Source: Cohnella ginsengisoli (lineage in GTDB: Bacteria > Bacillota > Bacilli > Paenibacillales > Paenibacillaceae). From it: a stretch of 64,000 nt of DNA. Positions 8,895-18,219 of this stretch are shown here, one piece after another. A program made the translations under genes and the position numbers. How positions within the stretch are numbered: position 1 is the stretch's first letter; every line of letters begins with the position of its first letter. The notes beneath the pieces are model-generated. The model ran no database searches. It saw only the letters and a list, made by a program, of their open reading frames with translations, and was not told where the DNA came from. The DNA lies in NCBI RefSeq assembly GCF_029525555.1, contig NZ_JAPDHZ010000002.1:347868-411867 (forward strand), read 5' to 3'.

Positions 8895-8924
8895 GCAGCG
8901 GGGACGATTATTCGCCCCGCCGCC
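8895..8924 (-). terminator. Hairpin between dacF and spoIIAA
   Basis: GCGGCGGGG and CCCCGCTGC arms around a 10-base loop on the minus strand, followed by TTTGCGTATTTT. The T tract is poor, so read-through from dacF into spoIIA is likely, as in B. subtilis. Confidence 0.5.
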
Positions 8925-8934
8925 TTGCGTCCGT

Positions 8935-10152
8935 TCATTTTCCGCCCAAAAACAGCTTGCCCGTCGACCGCTTGAGCAGCGTCCAATAACCCGCCTTGTC
9001 CACATGCTCCGGCGCTTCGATCGGGAACTCCGCGAGCACCTCGTTGCCCCGATACACGATCAGTTTGCCGACCTGCTGGCCGGCGGTGACCGGCGCCATA
9101 ACCTTGTCCTGCAAAGCCAGCTCATGGCGGATATCTTTGCCGCCCTCGCCTTTGCGCACGAGCACGCTGTAGGAATGCTTCGCCGTCAGAGGCAGCTCGG
9201 GGTATTCGCCCTTTTCGATCTTTAGCTTGCCGATCGCATCGCCGGCCTTATAGATCTGAACGTTCGAATAATGCGAAAACGCGTAATCCAGCAGCTTGGA
9301 AACTTCCGCGTTGCGCGTCTTCGTATTGGGCTCTCCCATCACGACGACGATCATGCGGAGATTGTCCCGCTTCGCGGTAGCGGACAAGCAGAATTTCGCT
9401 TCGCTTGTAAATCCGGTTTTCAAACCGTCCGCCCCTGGATAAAAGCGTACCAGCTTGTTCGTGTTGACGAGCCAGAACGGCTTTTCCTTGTCTTTACGCA
9501 GATAGTCCTGGTAAGCTCCCGTGTACTTGGTGATCTCCGGATGCTTCAACAACTCTCTCGACATGACCGCGATATCATGCGCGGACGATACGTGACCCGC
9601 TGCCGGAAGTCCGTTGCAATTCGCGAATCTGGTGTCTTTCATGCCGAGCTCTTCGGCGCGTTTGTTCATCATCTTCACGAACTCTTCCTCGCTGCCGGCC
9701 AGCTTTTCAGCCAGCGCTACCGAAGCGTCGTTCCCGGAAGCCATCGCGACGCCCTTCAGCATGTCGTTCACCGTCATCTGCTCGCCCGGCTCAAGGAAAA
9801 TTTGCGATCCGCCCATCGAAGCCGCATACTCGCTGGTCGACACCTGATCCGTCAGCTTGATCCGGTCGTCGTCGATTGCTTCCATGACGAGCAGCATCGT
9901 CATAATTTTGGTAATGCTCGCCGGCGGCAATGCCGAGTGGCTGTTCTTTTCGTAGACGACGGTGCCGCTGTCCGCATCCATGAGCACGGCCGATCGAGCG
10001 TTTGCAGCTAGGTCCGTTTGCGGACCGCCGGATGGCGGAGCGGCGCTTTCCTTCGCCCATGCCGATGCGGGGAGCAGCAGCGATGCCGCGATGCTAAGCG
10101 TCAATGCCCGTCCCCAAGGACGTCTGTGAAATTTTTGTTGCTGGTGGCTCAA
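8935..10152 (-). CDS. dacF: D-alanyl-D-alanine carboxypeptidase DacF (TTG start)
   Basis: Class A low-molecular-weight penicillin-binding protein, 405 residues. Signal peptide (residues about 15-33, ending SAWA-KE), active-site SITK near residue 79, SGN (MASGNDAS) and KTG (GLKTGFTS), then the PBP5 C-terminal beta domain and an amphipathic tail (HVDKAGYWTLLKRSTGKLFLGG). The TTG at 10152 is favoured because AGGAGGG lies 10 bases upstream; the frame is open to 10242 without a ribosome site. Trims stem peptides of spore cortex peptidoglycan. Located directly upstream of spoIIA as in Bacillus. Confidence 0.93.
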   Translation of the reverse strand: MSHQQQKFHRRPWGRALTLSIAASLLLPASAWAKESAAPPSGGPQTDLAANARSAVLMDADSGTVVYEKNSHSALPPASITKIMTMLLVMEAIDDDRIKLTDQVSTSEYAASMGGSQIFLEPGEQMTVNDMLKGVAMASGNDASVALAEKLAGSEEEFVKMMNKRAEELGMKDTRFANCNGLPAAGHVSSAHDIAVMSRELLKHPEITKYTGAYQDYLRKDKEKPFWLVNTNKLVRFYPGADGLKTGFTSEAKFCLSATAKRDNLRMIVVVMGEPNTKTRNAEVSKLLDYAFSHYSNVQIYKAGDAIGKLKIEKGEYPELPLTAKHSYSVLVRKGEGGKDIRHELALQDKVMAPVTAGQQVGKLIVYRGNEVLAEFPIEAPEHVDKAGYWTLLKRSTGKLFLGGK

Positions 10153-10210
10153 GAATGATGTCCCTCCTGCCGGCCGGCCGAGTCGCCGCCCTGGATTCGT
10201 CTTGAGACCT

Positions 10211-10240
10211 ATTGTGCCCGCAGCATCTGCATCATATTCC
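10211..10240 (-). promoter_or_regulatory. Possible sigma-F type promoter of dacF
   Basis: Minus strand GGAATA, 15 bases, GGGCACAAT, resembling the sigma-F/G pattern GYATA-N15-GGNNANNNT. dacF is sigma-F controlled in B. subtilis. One mismatch in the -35 and a loose -10 make this tentative. Confidence 0.35.
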
Positions 10241-10512
10241 AAGTTGTGGGGCGTATCTTAAAATCGACAAGGAAGGAACGGGTATCCGAGCAAAATAAAT
10301 AGGACTGGAATTATATGGTTGGAGTAAACCGATTGTACCTTTTCAACGCGTTTCTAGGCTTATCCCCTTCGCTCAACTATGAAACGCAGTGATTCAATCG
10401 TCGAAAGTATTAAAGCTGCATTAAAATGACCTGCACAAACGAAAACCATGAGAAACAGATACGAGCGTTACCGCGAAACAAAATCTTGACTTTCCATTCA
10501 AAAAGCGTCAAA
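10241..10512. other. Non-coding stretch between dacF and the transposase remnant
   Basis: No convincing gene. It is AT-richer than its surroundings and contains one copy of a short dispersed repeat, TTATCCCCTTCGCTCAA, at 10360-10376 (related copies near 30.1-30.2 kb). A 75-codon plus-strand frame at 10426-10653 lacks a ribosome site and family resemblance and overlaps the transposase. Confidence 0.6.
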
Positions 10513-11398
10513 TTAAGCTGCCTGGCAGTCATTTATGTATCCACTCTTTTGTTGCGTCAATTCACGATAAGTAATGGACCGTATACAGCTGCACAAGCGC
10601 AAGAGATGGCCCTGCATCTGCGTTCGTCTGCGGGAGAAATTGAAAACGAATGATTGATGATTCAAATAGGCCTGCAGATGTTTAGGTCCAAGACCTTGAA
10701 GCGTATGGTCAAACCAATAAACGGCGTGCATCAAGACGGCGGATAAGGGCCTTAGGCTTCTCATCCCCCCGATAGGCGAAGGTTTTCACCGTTTTAAATT
10801 CCGCTTCAACATGATACTCGGAAAAAACGTCGTAAACGTATCGAGTCAACAATCGCGATTTGCCTGCCAAGCGAGGATTCATTTGAACCAGCTTTACGAA
10901 TTGAACGTCCTCTCCGCCCATCTCAGCGCCGATCACTATAGGCTGGTCCGTCGGCTCCGTAATCAGACTTGAATAGCAACGCCATCCATATACGCCCCCT
11001 GTCACGGCAACGGAGCCGGTCAGTTTTATTTCATCAGCCTCCAAAGTCAATGCGTCTCTCAGCTTATGTCCGATCAGCCAAGCGGTCTTGTAAGTCACGC
11101 CTAGTATCTCGGCGAGCTCGACCGATGTCGATTCCTCACCGATCCATTGCATAGCCCTGAACCAGTACCGCAAGGGCGTACGCGTACCGTGCATGACAGT
11201 TCCTGCAGTAACCGACGTCTGGTGGCGGCAGGAGGAGCAAACATACAATGGATGTTTGCGGGTCCGAATGACCGAACAATAAGGGTACCGACAAGCGGGA
11301 CAGCGAAAACCGTTAGGCCAGCGAGCCTGGCGAAGCGCCTCGACGCATTGGTCCTCCGACCACGACGCGCACGATCCTTCCGGAAATGCGATTGTCAT
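10513..11398 (-). pseudogene. Degraded IS1595-type transposase
   Basis: The N-terminal part (11398 to about 10709) has the zinc-ribbon CPACRYPYC ... CSSCRHQTSVTAGT and the helix-turn-helix block PLRYWFRAMQWIGEE, STSVELAEILGVTYKTAWLI, typical of IS1595/ISXO2 transposases. It stops after RRLLV, while the next frame carries the family C-terminus (GLGPKHLQAYLNHQSFVFN, LLRLCSCIRSITYRELTQ) to a stop at 10513. There is no homopolymer at the junction, so this looks like true decay. The complete DDE triad is not evident. Flanking terminal inverted repeats were not found. Confidence 0.75.
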
Positions 11399-11419
11399 CA
11401 AACTATCACCCAAAAAATG

Positions 11420-11464
11420 AGAACTTATGTTCTTAATTTATCGTTTATGGCGATGTGCTGTCAA
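11420..11464 (-). promoter_or_regulatory. Sigma-A promoter with a GAAC-N4-GTTC palindrome
   Basis: Minus strand TTGACA (11464-11459), 18 bases, TAAATT (11440-11435), then AGAACATAAGTTCT at 11433-11420. The palindrome shares the GAAC-N4-GTTC core of Gram-positive LexA boxes (CGAAC-N4-GTTCG) but lacks the outer C/G pair. It would drive the transposase remnant. Confidence 0.45.
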
Positions 11465-11555
11465 GCCTTTCCAACAATTCTGCTGAGCGAACGGAATAAG
11501 CCCGGAAACGTATCAGCGAGCGTTATTCGCGAAGCACAATCCATAATATTCCACC

Positions 11556-11593
11556 TAAAAACAATAAACCCATTCCACAGGAATGAGTTTATT
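11556..11593 (-). terminator. Terminator after pdp
   Basis: AATAAACTCATTCC-TGT-GGAATGGGTTTATT, an inverted repeat with one mismatch, followed by GTTTTTAGG on the minus strand about 20 bases past the pdp stop. Confidence 0.65.
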
Positions 11594-11611
11594 ACGGCGC
11601 GTATTCGTTTA

Positions 11612-12921
11612 TTATTGTACGATCCCGTGAAGCAGCGGTCTGTCCGGGCCCCGCTCTGCGCCAAGCCGATAGGCGGCTCGAACGGCTTGGATAGCGCTAG
11701 CCGACCGCTCGTCGTCGGCTCGCACGTAGAGCATGGCGAGCAAGTCGCCCTCGCGAACGAAGTCTCCGGGCTTGGCCGCTAGTTCGATGCCGACCGCGTA
11801 GTCGATCGCGTCGTCCTTGGTCGCGCGGCCCGCGCCGAGCGTCATGGCAGCCAGTCCGACAGCTTCTGCCTCGATGGCCAAGACGTAGCCTTCATTAGCG
11901 GCTTGCACGGGCAGACGAAGCGGCGCCTGCGGAAGTCTCGACAAATCCTCCGCGACGCCGGGATCGCCGCCCTGCGCCGCTACAAAGGCGGCGAACTTGC
12001 GCAGCGCTTCGCCCGAGGAAATCGCCGTCTCAAGGCGAGTACGCGCGGAATCGGTGTCTTCCGCAATGCCGCCGAGCACGAGCATATGGCTGGCGAGCAC
12101 GAGCGAGACCTCTCTTAGGTCTTCGGGACCTTCGCCTCGCAGCACCTCGATCGCCTCGCGAACCTCCAGCGCATTGCCGATCGTACGGCCCAGCGGTTGG
12201 TCCATGTCGCTGATGACCGCGACGGTGCGGCGGCCGACCTGGCTGCCGATGGCGACCATGGCCGAAGCGAGCTTGGCGGCGTCTTCCGGCGTTTTCATGA
12301 ACGCGCCGTCTCCCGTCTTAACGTCCAGCAAAATCGCGTCCGCGCCGGCCGCGATCTTTTTTGCTCATGACGGAGCTCGCGATCAGGGGGAATGGACTCG
12401 ACCGTGGCGGTCACGTCGCGAAGGGCGTAAAGCTTCTTGTCGGCAGGCGCGATATTGCCGCTCTGTCCGATGACGGCGACGCCGATCTCGTCCACCTGCG
12501 CGAAGAAATCATCTCGGCCGAGCTCCGTTCGGAACCCCGGTATCGATTCGAGCTTGTCGATCGTGCCGCCCGTATGGCCGAGCCCTCTGCCGCTCATCTT
12601 CGCGACCGGCACGCCGCATGCCGCGACGAGCGGCGCCACGATAAGCGTCGTCTTGTCTCCGACGCCGCCCGTGCTATGCTTGTCCACTTTGACGCCGGAG
12701 ATCGGCGACAGATCCGCGGTGTCCCCCGAGTTTGCCATCGCCATCGTCAAAGCTGCCGTTTCTCTGTCGGTCATGCCCATGTAGCAGACGGCCATGGCCC
12801 AGGCGGAAATTTGATAATCGGGAATCGTGCCGTCTACGAGGCCCGCGATCAAAAAGCCGATCTCGCTATCGGTCAGTTCGCCGCCGAACCGTTTTTTGCG
12901 TATAATGTCTACGGCTCTCAT
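11612..12921 (-). CDS. pdp: Pyrimidine-nucleoside phosphorylase (frame broken twice)
   Basis: Phosphorolysis of thymidine, deoxyuridine and uridine. N-terminal half: [25 protein letters not shown] (phosphate-binding loop), [19 protein letters not shown]-terminal half: [14 protein letters not shown] and the [16 protein letters not shown] domain. Two extra bases separate the halves: five G at 12386-12390 and six T at 12357-12362 (plus strand). With one fewer in each, the text reads [30 protein letters not shown], the family sequence. The ATG at 12921 follows AAGGAGGT. Part of the drm-punA-pdp salvage operon. Confidence 0.92.
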
Positions 12922-12957
12922 GGTCGCAGCGACCTCCTTCACTTGTTTGCCTGCGGA

Positions 12958-13782
12958 TTATAGCTTGGGCAAAAGAGCCAGCACCAGTTGGATAAACTGC
13001 TGTTTGACGCGTTCCGTCGTCTCCATGACTTCTTCGTGGGACAGCGGCTGATCGAGAATGCCGGCCGCCATGTTGCTAATACAGGAAATGCCGATCACCT
13101 CGAGACCGGAATGCCGGGCGACGAGCACCTCGGATACGGTGGACATGCCGACGGCGTCGGCACCGACGCCCCGCAGCATCCGGATCTCGGCCGGCGTCTC
13201 GTAATTGGGTCCGAGAAGGCCCGCATACACGCCTTCGCGCACCGGAATGCCGAGTTCGGCAGCCGTCTCCTTGGCGATCTGGCGCAATCTGCGCGTATAA
13301 GCATCGGACATGTCGGGAAAGCGGACGCCTAGGGCGTTGTCGTTCGGACCGACGAGCGGATTGCGTCCCGTGAGGTTCAGGTGGTCGGAAATAATCATCA
13401 GATTGCCCGGCTCGTATGCCAAGTTTACCCCGCCGGCCGCATTCGTTACGAAAAGCGTTTTGATCCCCAGCATTTTCATGACGCGAACGGGCAGCGCAGT
13501 GCGCTCGGGCTCATAGCCCTCGTACATATGGAAGCGTCCGCGCATCAGCGCGACGGGACGCCCTTGCAGTCTTCCGACGACGAGCTCTCCCGCGTGGCCT
13601 TCGACCGTCGATACGGGGAAGTGAGGAATGTCCTCATAGGGAATCGTCACGGCCTGCTCCATGTCGTCTCCGATGACGCCAAGCCCGGAGCCGAGGATGA
13701 GTCCGATCTCCGGTCGCAAATCCGTGCGTTCGGCGATATAGGCCGCAGCTTCTTCAATGATATGGATAGTTGGATACACCAA
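12958..13782 (-). CDS. punA: Purine-nucleoside phosphorylase, trimeric type
   Basis: Phosphorolysis of guanosine and inosine, 274 residues. LGSGLGVIGD (phosphate site), GRFHMYEGYEPER, NAAGGVNLAYEPGNLMIISDHLN and GPNYETPAEIRML are diagnostic; VGMSTVSEVLVARHSG carries the base-recognition region. The start is TTG at 13782 with AAAGGAG 9 bases upstream. Lies between drm and pdp in the same direction. Confidence 0.94.
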   Translation of the reverse strand: MVYPTIHIIEEAAAYIAERTDLRPEIGLILGSGLGVIGDDMEQAVTIPYEDIPHFPVSTVEGHAGELVVGRLQGRPVALMRGRFHMYEGYEPERTALPVRVMKMLGIKTLFVTNAAGGVNLAYEPGNLMIISDHLNLTGRNPLVGPNDNALGVRFPDMSDAYTRRLRQIAKETAAELGIPVREGVYAGLLGPNYETPAEIRMLRGVGADAVGMSTVSEVLVARHSGLEVIGISCISNMAAGILDQPLSHEEVMETTERVKQQFIQLVLALLPKL

Positions 13783-13815
13783 TGGAATACGCTCCTTTAT
13801 ATGTCCCTGAGATGA

Positions 13816-14992
13816 TTAAAGCAGCTTGTCCAGAAAGCTAGTCCCGTGCGTCGTCTTCGAGACGCCGAAATTGTCGGCGATCGTCGCCGCAAGATCGGCG
13901 TAGGTCGCGAGCGTGCCCAAATTGCCGGGCTGTTGCAGCGAGGGACCGTACGCAAGGATCGGCACGTATTCGCGCGTATGATCGGTTCCCGGATGTACGG
14001 GATCGTTGCCGTGGTCCGCGGTAATCACGATCAGATCGTCGGGTCCAAGCCGTTCGATCAACGCGGGAAGGGCGGCGTCGAACGCTTCGAGCGCGCGGGC
14101 GTACCCGGCCACTTCGCGCCGGTGCCCGTAAAGGGAATCGAAATCAACGAGGTTCGTGAACAGCAAACCTTCGAACGAACCTTCCAATTGCCGAATCGTC
14201 GTCTCGATGCCGTCCTGATTGCTTTTCGTCGGAATCGCCTTCGTGATTCCTTCCCCGCAAAAAATATCGTTGATCTTGCCCACGGCGATCACGTCCTTGC
14301 CCGCCTTTTTTGAGCGCATTCAGCACGGTCGGCTCCGGTGGCTTGACGGCATAATCATGCCGGTTCGGCGTGCGCTGGAAGCTGCCCGGCTTGCCCACGA
14401 AAGGCCTGGCGATGACACGGCCTACGGAATATTCGTCTTTGTGGGTCAGCCTACGCGCAATGCGGCAAGCTTCGTACAGCTCCTCGAGCGGGATGACGTC
14501 CTCGTGCGCGGCAATCTGAAATACGCTGTCCGCCGACGTATAAACGATCCAAGACCCGCTCCTCATTTGCTCCGCGCCCAGCTCGTCCAAAATTTCCGTG
14601 CCCGAAGCCGGCTTGTTGCCGATGACGCTTCGTCCGGTTTCCGCCTCGAACGCCTCGATCAACCCTCTCGGAAAGCCGTTCGGAAACGTCCGGAACGGTT
14701 TATCGATCTTCAGTCCCATCAGTTCCCAGTGACCGGTCATCGTGTCTTTGCCGACCGAGACCTCCGCCATTTTGCCGAAATAGGCCTTGGGGGCTTCGTC
14801 CGGCTGCCATTCGCCCAGTTGAGCGATGTTGCCGAGGCCGAGCCGCCTAAGATTAGGCAGCGACAGTCCGGTCGGCCCGGACGCGATATGTCCCAAAGTA
14901 TGGGCGCCCGCGTCTCCGTAATCGGCTGCGTCGGGAAGCTCGCCGATGCCGACGCTGTCGAGCACGATGACGGCTATTCTTTTAAACGGCAT
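13816..14992 (-). CDS. drm: Phosphopentomutase (frame broken at a T run)
   Basis: Interconverts ribose-1- and ribose-5-phosphate (also the deoxy forms), linking nucleoside phosphorolysis to central metabolism. Alkaline-phosphatase fold: [24 protein letters not shown] with the catalytic Thr, and [19 protein letters not shown] at the metal site. Six T at 14306-14311 (plus strand) shift the frame; five give [20 protein letters not shown], the expected join, and a protein of about 391 residues. Confidence 0.93.
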
Positions 14993-15024
14993 GCTTGTCG
15001 TCCTCCCTCGTCTCCGTTAATCGC

Positions 15025-15946
15025 TCACTCTTCCGCTTCGTCTTGCCCGCCGCGAGTGCGGGGATGAAAGCTGTCGTATACGTCTCTAAGCTTAGCCTTG
15101 CTGGAAGGCTGATACACCTGCGTCGCCGTCAGATCCGAATGTCCCGAGCATCTCCTGAACCGCGCGAAGGTCGGCGCCGTTGTCGACGAGATGATAGGCG
15201 AAGGAATGTCTGAGCGTATGCGGGGTCACTTCGGTGCTGACGCCGGCCGAAGCCGCGTGTTTCTTGATCAGTTTCCAGAAGCCCTGCCTGGTCATACGGC
15301 TGCCCAGGTGGCTGACGAACAAGGCATGTTCGACCGCCCCGTCGCGCAGCAGCCTAGGCCTGGCTTCTTGCATGTATTTTATCATCCAATCGCGGCACAT
15401 GGAACTGATCGGGATCATTCGTTCCCGTCCGCCCGTTCCGCGGCATGCCAATAGACGGAGATCGGTTCGCACGTCTTCTACGTTCAAATTCGTAAGCTCG
15501 GTAACGCGCATGCCCGTCGCATACAGCGTCTCGAGCATGGCGCGGTCCCGAATGCCCGCCTCGTCGCCGAGGTCGGGCGCCTCCAGCAGCCGTTCTACGT
15601 CCGATAAAGAGAGCGCCCGCGGGGATTTTCGCTCGGCTTTGGGCGGTGCGAGCCGCAGCGCGGGATTGGCAGCCGTCAAGCCGGTCTCGAGCGCAAACTG
15701 AAAAAAGGCTTTAAAGGAGACGATCCTGCGAGAGATCGTGGCATTCGTACGCCCTTGCTCCTTCAGCCGGTGAATATACGCGGACAAGTGATGCGGCTTG
15801 ATATCCGCCGTACGGACGATGTCATGATGCGCCTGCAGCTCGCGCGATAGATCCTCCAGGTCGCGGCGGTATCCGTCCAGCGAATTGGCTGCCAGATGCC
15901 GCGTCGCCTTCAGGTGAGACAGAAACGGTTGGATGTCTTGGTTCAT
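15025..15946 (-). CDS. xerD: Site-specific tyrosine recombinase XerD (C-terminus frameshifted)
   Basis: Resolves chromosome dimers at dif with XerC. N-terminal SAM-like domain (FLSHLKATRHLAANSLDGY), then catalytic ATGMRVTEL and HTLRHSFAYHL. As read, the frame ends in a false tail after VQEMLG. Taking GG instead of GGG at 15143-15145 gives MLGHSDLTATQVYQPSSKAK and a stop at 15025, restoring the last active-site histidine and the nucleophilic tyrosine. About 306 residues, the normal size. Confidence 0.92.
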
Positions 15947-16020
15947 GGGCCGTTATTCCCTTCCTCGTTTGCCTATACCGCTTAATTCCACGTGTGGCGC
16001 CGCGATTCCTTCCTCGGCCG

Positions 16021-16254
16021 CTATTCGCCGAGCCAGTAGAACAGCCGGAGCCTGTCTGCCTGCGACGAAGGACCCGCATTCGTGCCGTCGGCGCCGAACA
16101 CCTTTTCGGCACGTCCCTCGGGCACTCTGTACGGATCGAGCGGGGACAACGCGGTTTGCAGCCAGCCGTACGCGTAGTGGGCGGCCACGGTCAACGACAA
16201 AAACAGAAGCGTAAATTGCAGGCGATCCCACCATTTTCCGATCGATCGATCCAT
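16021..16254 (-). CDS. yqzK: YqzK-type small membrane protein (DUF4227)
   Basis: A 77-residue protein with one N-terminal membrane segment (LQFTLLFLSLTVAAHYAYGWL) and a polar tail ending DRLRLFYWLGE. Size and location between fur and xerD match YqzK of B. subtilis; its function is unknown. Strong AAGGAGG site. About 75 bases separate it from xerD. Confidence 0.8.
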   Translation of the reverse strand: MDRSIGKWWDRLQFTLLFLSLTVAAHYAYGWLQTALSPLDPYRVPEGRAEKVFGADGTNAGPSSQADRLRLFYWLGE

Positions 16255-16422
16255 TTATTTTCCTCCTTGTGCGCGCTCGTCCTCTCTACAAACACCGTAT
16301 GTGCGTGCGAGGCCGATCATGCCCGGGCCAATGACCCGGACGCTGCACCATCAGCCCCCGCCGGCCGTACACTGCTCGCGTACGATAACGCCGGCAAAGC
16401 CGATCCGGGGGGGCCAACTGTC

Positions 16423-17634
16423 ATGAAGGAGACGATTCGCAAGCTTGCCCGGCAGATGAAAGCAGGGCGCAAATCGCCGGGGCGAACGACGAGAAGCGTC
16501 ATCGTGCTCAAACACGAAAAGGGCTATGACGAGTGTATAAGGCATCTGAAAGCGGCGGGCATCCGTCCCGTAAAAGCCGTGCGGAGATGCCGCCTGATCG
16601 GCTGCGAAGCGCCCCGCGGCGTCGACTGGAAGGCGTTAAGACGCCATCCTAGCGTAGCCTATATCGAGAAGGACCGGCTCGTCAAGGCACATGGCCGGGC
16701 GGTACATTCAGGACGGATTCGAGGCGTGCGCGTAAAAGCCAAGTGCCGAATCGATCCCGCCAAAATACCCTGGAACATCGCCCGCATCGAGGCGCCCCCC
16801 GTTTGGAAGCGGACGAAGGGCCAGCGCGCGAAGCTCGCCGTCATCGATACGGGCATCGGACCGAATCCCGACTTGACGATCGCCGGAGGCGTCAATACGA
16901 TCGACGGCGGATCGTTCAAGGACGATAACGGACACGGCACGCATGTCGCGGGCATCGCCGCGGCAACCGGGACCAAGCGGATTTACGGCGCGGCCCCGAG
17001 GGTGAAGCTGTACGCCGTCAAAGCGCTAGACGAATTAGGCGTCGGCTTCGTCTCCGATATCGCCGAAGGCATCGACTGGTGCGTCAAGAACCGCATGGAC
17101 GTCATCAATATGAGCTTCGGCTTGACGGGAGAAAGCCGCGTCCTCCGCGAAGCCGTCGCCCGCGCGCGGCGCAAAGGCATCCTGATGACGGCCTCCGCCG
17201 GCAACGACGGCCCGAACAATGCGCGCATCGACGCGCCGGCGAGGTATCCCGGCGTACTGGGCATCGCGGCCACGACCAAGGGCAATCGCGTCGCTTCGTT
17301 CTCGAGCCGCGGGAAAGGGATCGCGCTGGCCGCGCCCGGCGTAAACATCCTGTCCACCGCGCCCGGCCGCGGCTACGTGCGCATGAGCGGCACGTCCATG
17401 TCCTCGCCCCATGCCGCCGGCGGAGCGGCGCTGCTCCGCTCGCTTGCGCCCGCCGCCCGCGCCGCGTGCATCGCGCGCAAGCTCGTCGCCGCCGCCAAGC
17501 CGCTGCCGGGCGGCCGCAGGGCGGTCGGCGCCGGCCTGCTGCAGGTGGCGCCCGCCGCTGCGGCGCTCCTTACGAAGCACGCCCGCCGTACTCGCGCGGG
17601 CGGCGGTGCGCGCGCCAAGCGCATCCGGCCTTAA
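16423..17634 (+). CDS. Subtilisin-like serine protease (S8) without visible signal peptide
   Basis: 403 residues from the ATG at 16423. An inhibitor-I9-type prodomain (SVIVLKHEKGYDECIRHLK to HPSVAYIEKD) precedes the catalytic domain: Asp in LAVIDTGIGPNPD, His in DNGHGTHVAGIAA, oxyanion Asn in TASAGNDGPNNA, Ser in MSGTSMSSPHAAGGA. The C-terminus is rich in Arg and Ala. The frame is open upstream to 15994 and encodes a hydrophobic stretch there, but without a ribosome site and overlapping yqzK. Divergent from yqzK. Either intracellular, exported by another route, or the true start was missed. Confidence 0.88.
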   Translation: MKETIRKLARQMKAGRKSPGRTTRSVIVLKHEKGYDECIRHLKAAGIRPVKAVRRCRLIGCEAPRGVDWKALRRHPSVAYIEKDRLVKAHGRAVHSGRIRGVRVKAKCRIDPAKIPWNIARIEAPPVWKRTKGQRAKLAVIDTGIGPNPDLTIAGGVNTIDGGSFKDDNGHGTHVAGIAAATGTKRIYGAAPRVKLYAVKALDELGVGFVSDIAEGIDWCVKNRMDVINMSFGLTGESRVLREAVARARRKGILMTASAGNDGPNNARIDAPARYPGVLGIAATTKGNRVASFSSRGKGIALAAPGVNILSTAPGRGYVRMSGTSMSSPHAAGGAALLRSLAPAARAACIARKLVAAAKPLPGGRRAVGAGLLQVAPAAAALLTKHARRTRAGGGARAKRIRP

Positions 17635-17693
17635 TTGCCTTAACTGAGTTAGGCAGGCCGCATAAGCTGCGCCACAGGCTTCCCAAAGACGCC

Positions 17694-17731
17694 AAAAATC
17701 CCCACGCCTTCATAGCGGCGAGGGGGATTTT
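17694..17731. terminator. Bidirectional terminator between the protease and gpx
   Basis: AAAAATCCCC-ACGCC ... GGCGA-GGGGGATTTT stem, flanked by A and T tracts on both sides, between convergent genes. Confidence 0.8.
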
Positions 17732-17751
17732 CGGGCTTACGCAGGCCTGGC

Positions 17752-18216
17752 TTAAAGCAGCGACTCGATGTCCGCAGCCATCGTCTCCGGCGTTTCCTTC
17801 GGTTCGAAGCGCTTAGCGACGCGGCCTTCGCGGTCGATGACGAACTTCGTGAAGTTCCAAGCGATATCCGCTCCGCCCGTCTCGCTCTTCAAATATTTAA
17901 ACAGCGGCAGAGCCTCGTCGCCGTTCACGTCGGCCTTGGCGAACAGCGGGAAAGTGACGCCGTAATTCAGCTTGCAAAAACTCTCGACTTCCGCCTCCGT
18001 GCCGGGCTCCTGTTCAGCGAATTGATTGCAAGGAAAGCCCAGAACGACAAGCCCTTGGTCGCCGTATTTCTCGTAGAGCGCCTGCAGGCCTTCGTATTGG
18101 GGCGTCAGGCCGCATTTGCTGGCGGTGTTGGCTATGACGAGCACCTTGCCTTGATACTCGGACAGATCGACTTGCTCGCCCCGGATGGAAGGCGCTTTGA
18201 ATTCATATACGGACAT
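17752..18216 (-). CDS. Glutathione-peroxidase-family thiol peroxidase
   Basis: 154 residues. Peroxidatic Cys in NTASKCGLTPQ, Gln in LGFPCNQFAEQEP and Trp/Asn in IAWNFTKF form the catalytic set. Bacilli lack glutathione for the most part, so the reductant is probably thioredoxin or bacillithiol. Four bases downstream of the ohrR-type regulator gene, so co-transcribed with it. A second paralogue (18864-19340) lies on the other side of the regulator. Confidence 0.93.
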   Translation of the reverse strand: MSVYEFKAPSIRGEQVDLSEYQGKVLVIANTASKCGLTPQYEGLQALYEKYGDQGLVVLGFPCNQFAEQEPGTEAEVESFCKLNYGVTFPLFAKADVNGDEALPLFKYLKSETGGADIAWNFTKFVIDREGRVAKRFEPKETPETMAADIESLL

Positions 18217-18219
18217 CGT

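Noticed and set aside
10426..10653. 75-codon plus-strand frame in the dacF-transposase gap
   Set aside because: No ribosome site, no recognisable motif, and it overlaps the transposase C-terminus.
11420..11433. A firm LexA box
   Set aside because: Only the GAAC-N4-GTTC core matches; the outer C and G are missing, so it is kept as a weak candidate.
11612..12921. pdp as a true pseudogene
   Set aside because: Both breaks lie in homopolymers and the whole coding text is otherwise intact, with conserved motifs on either side.
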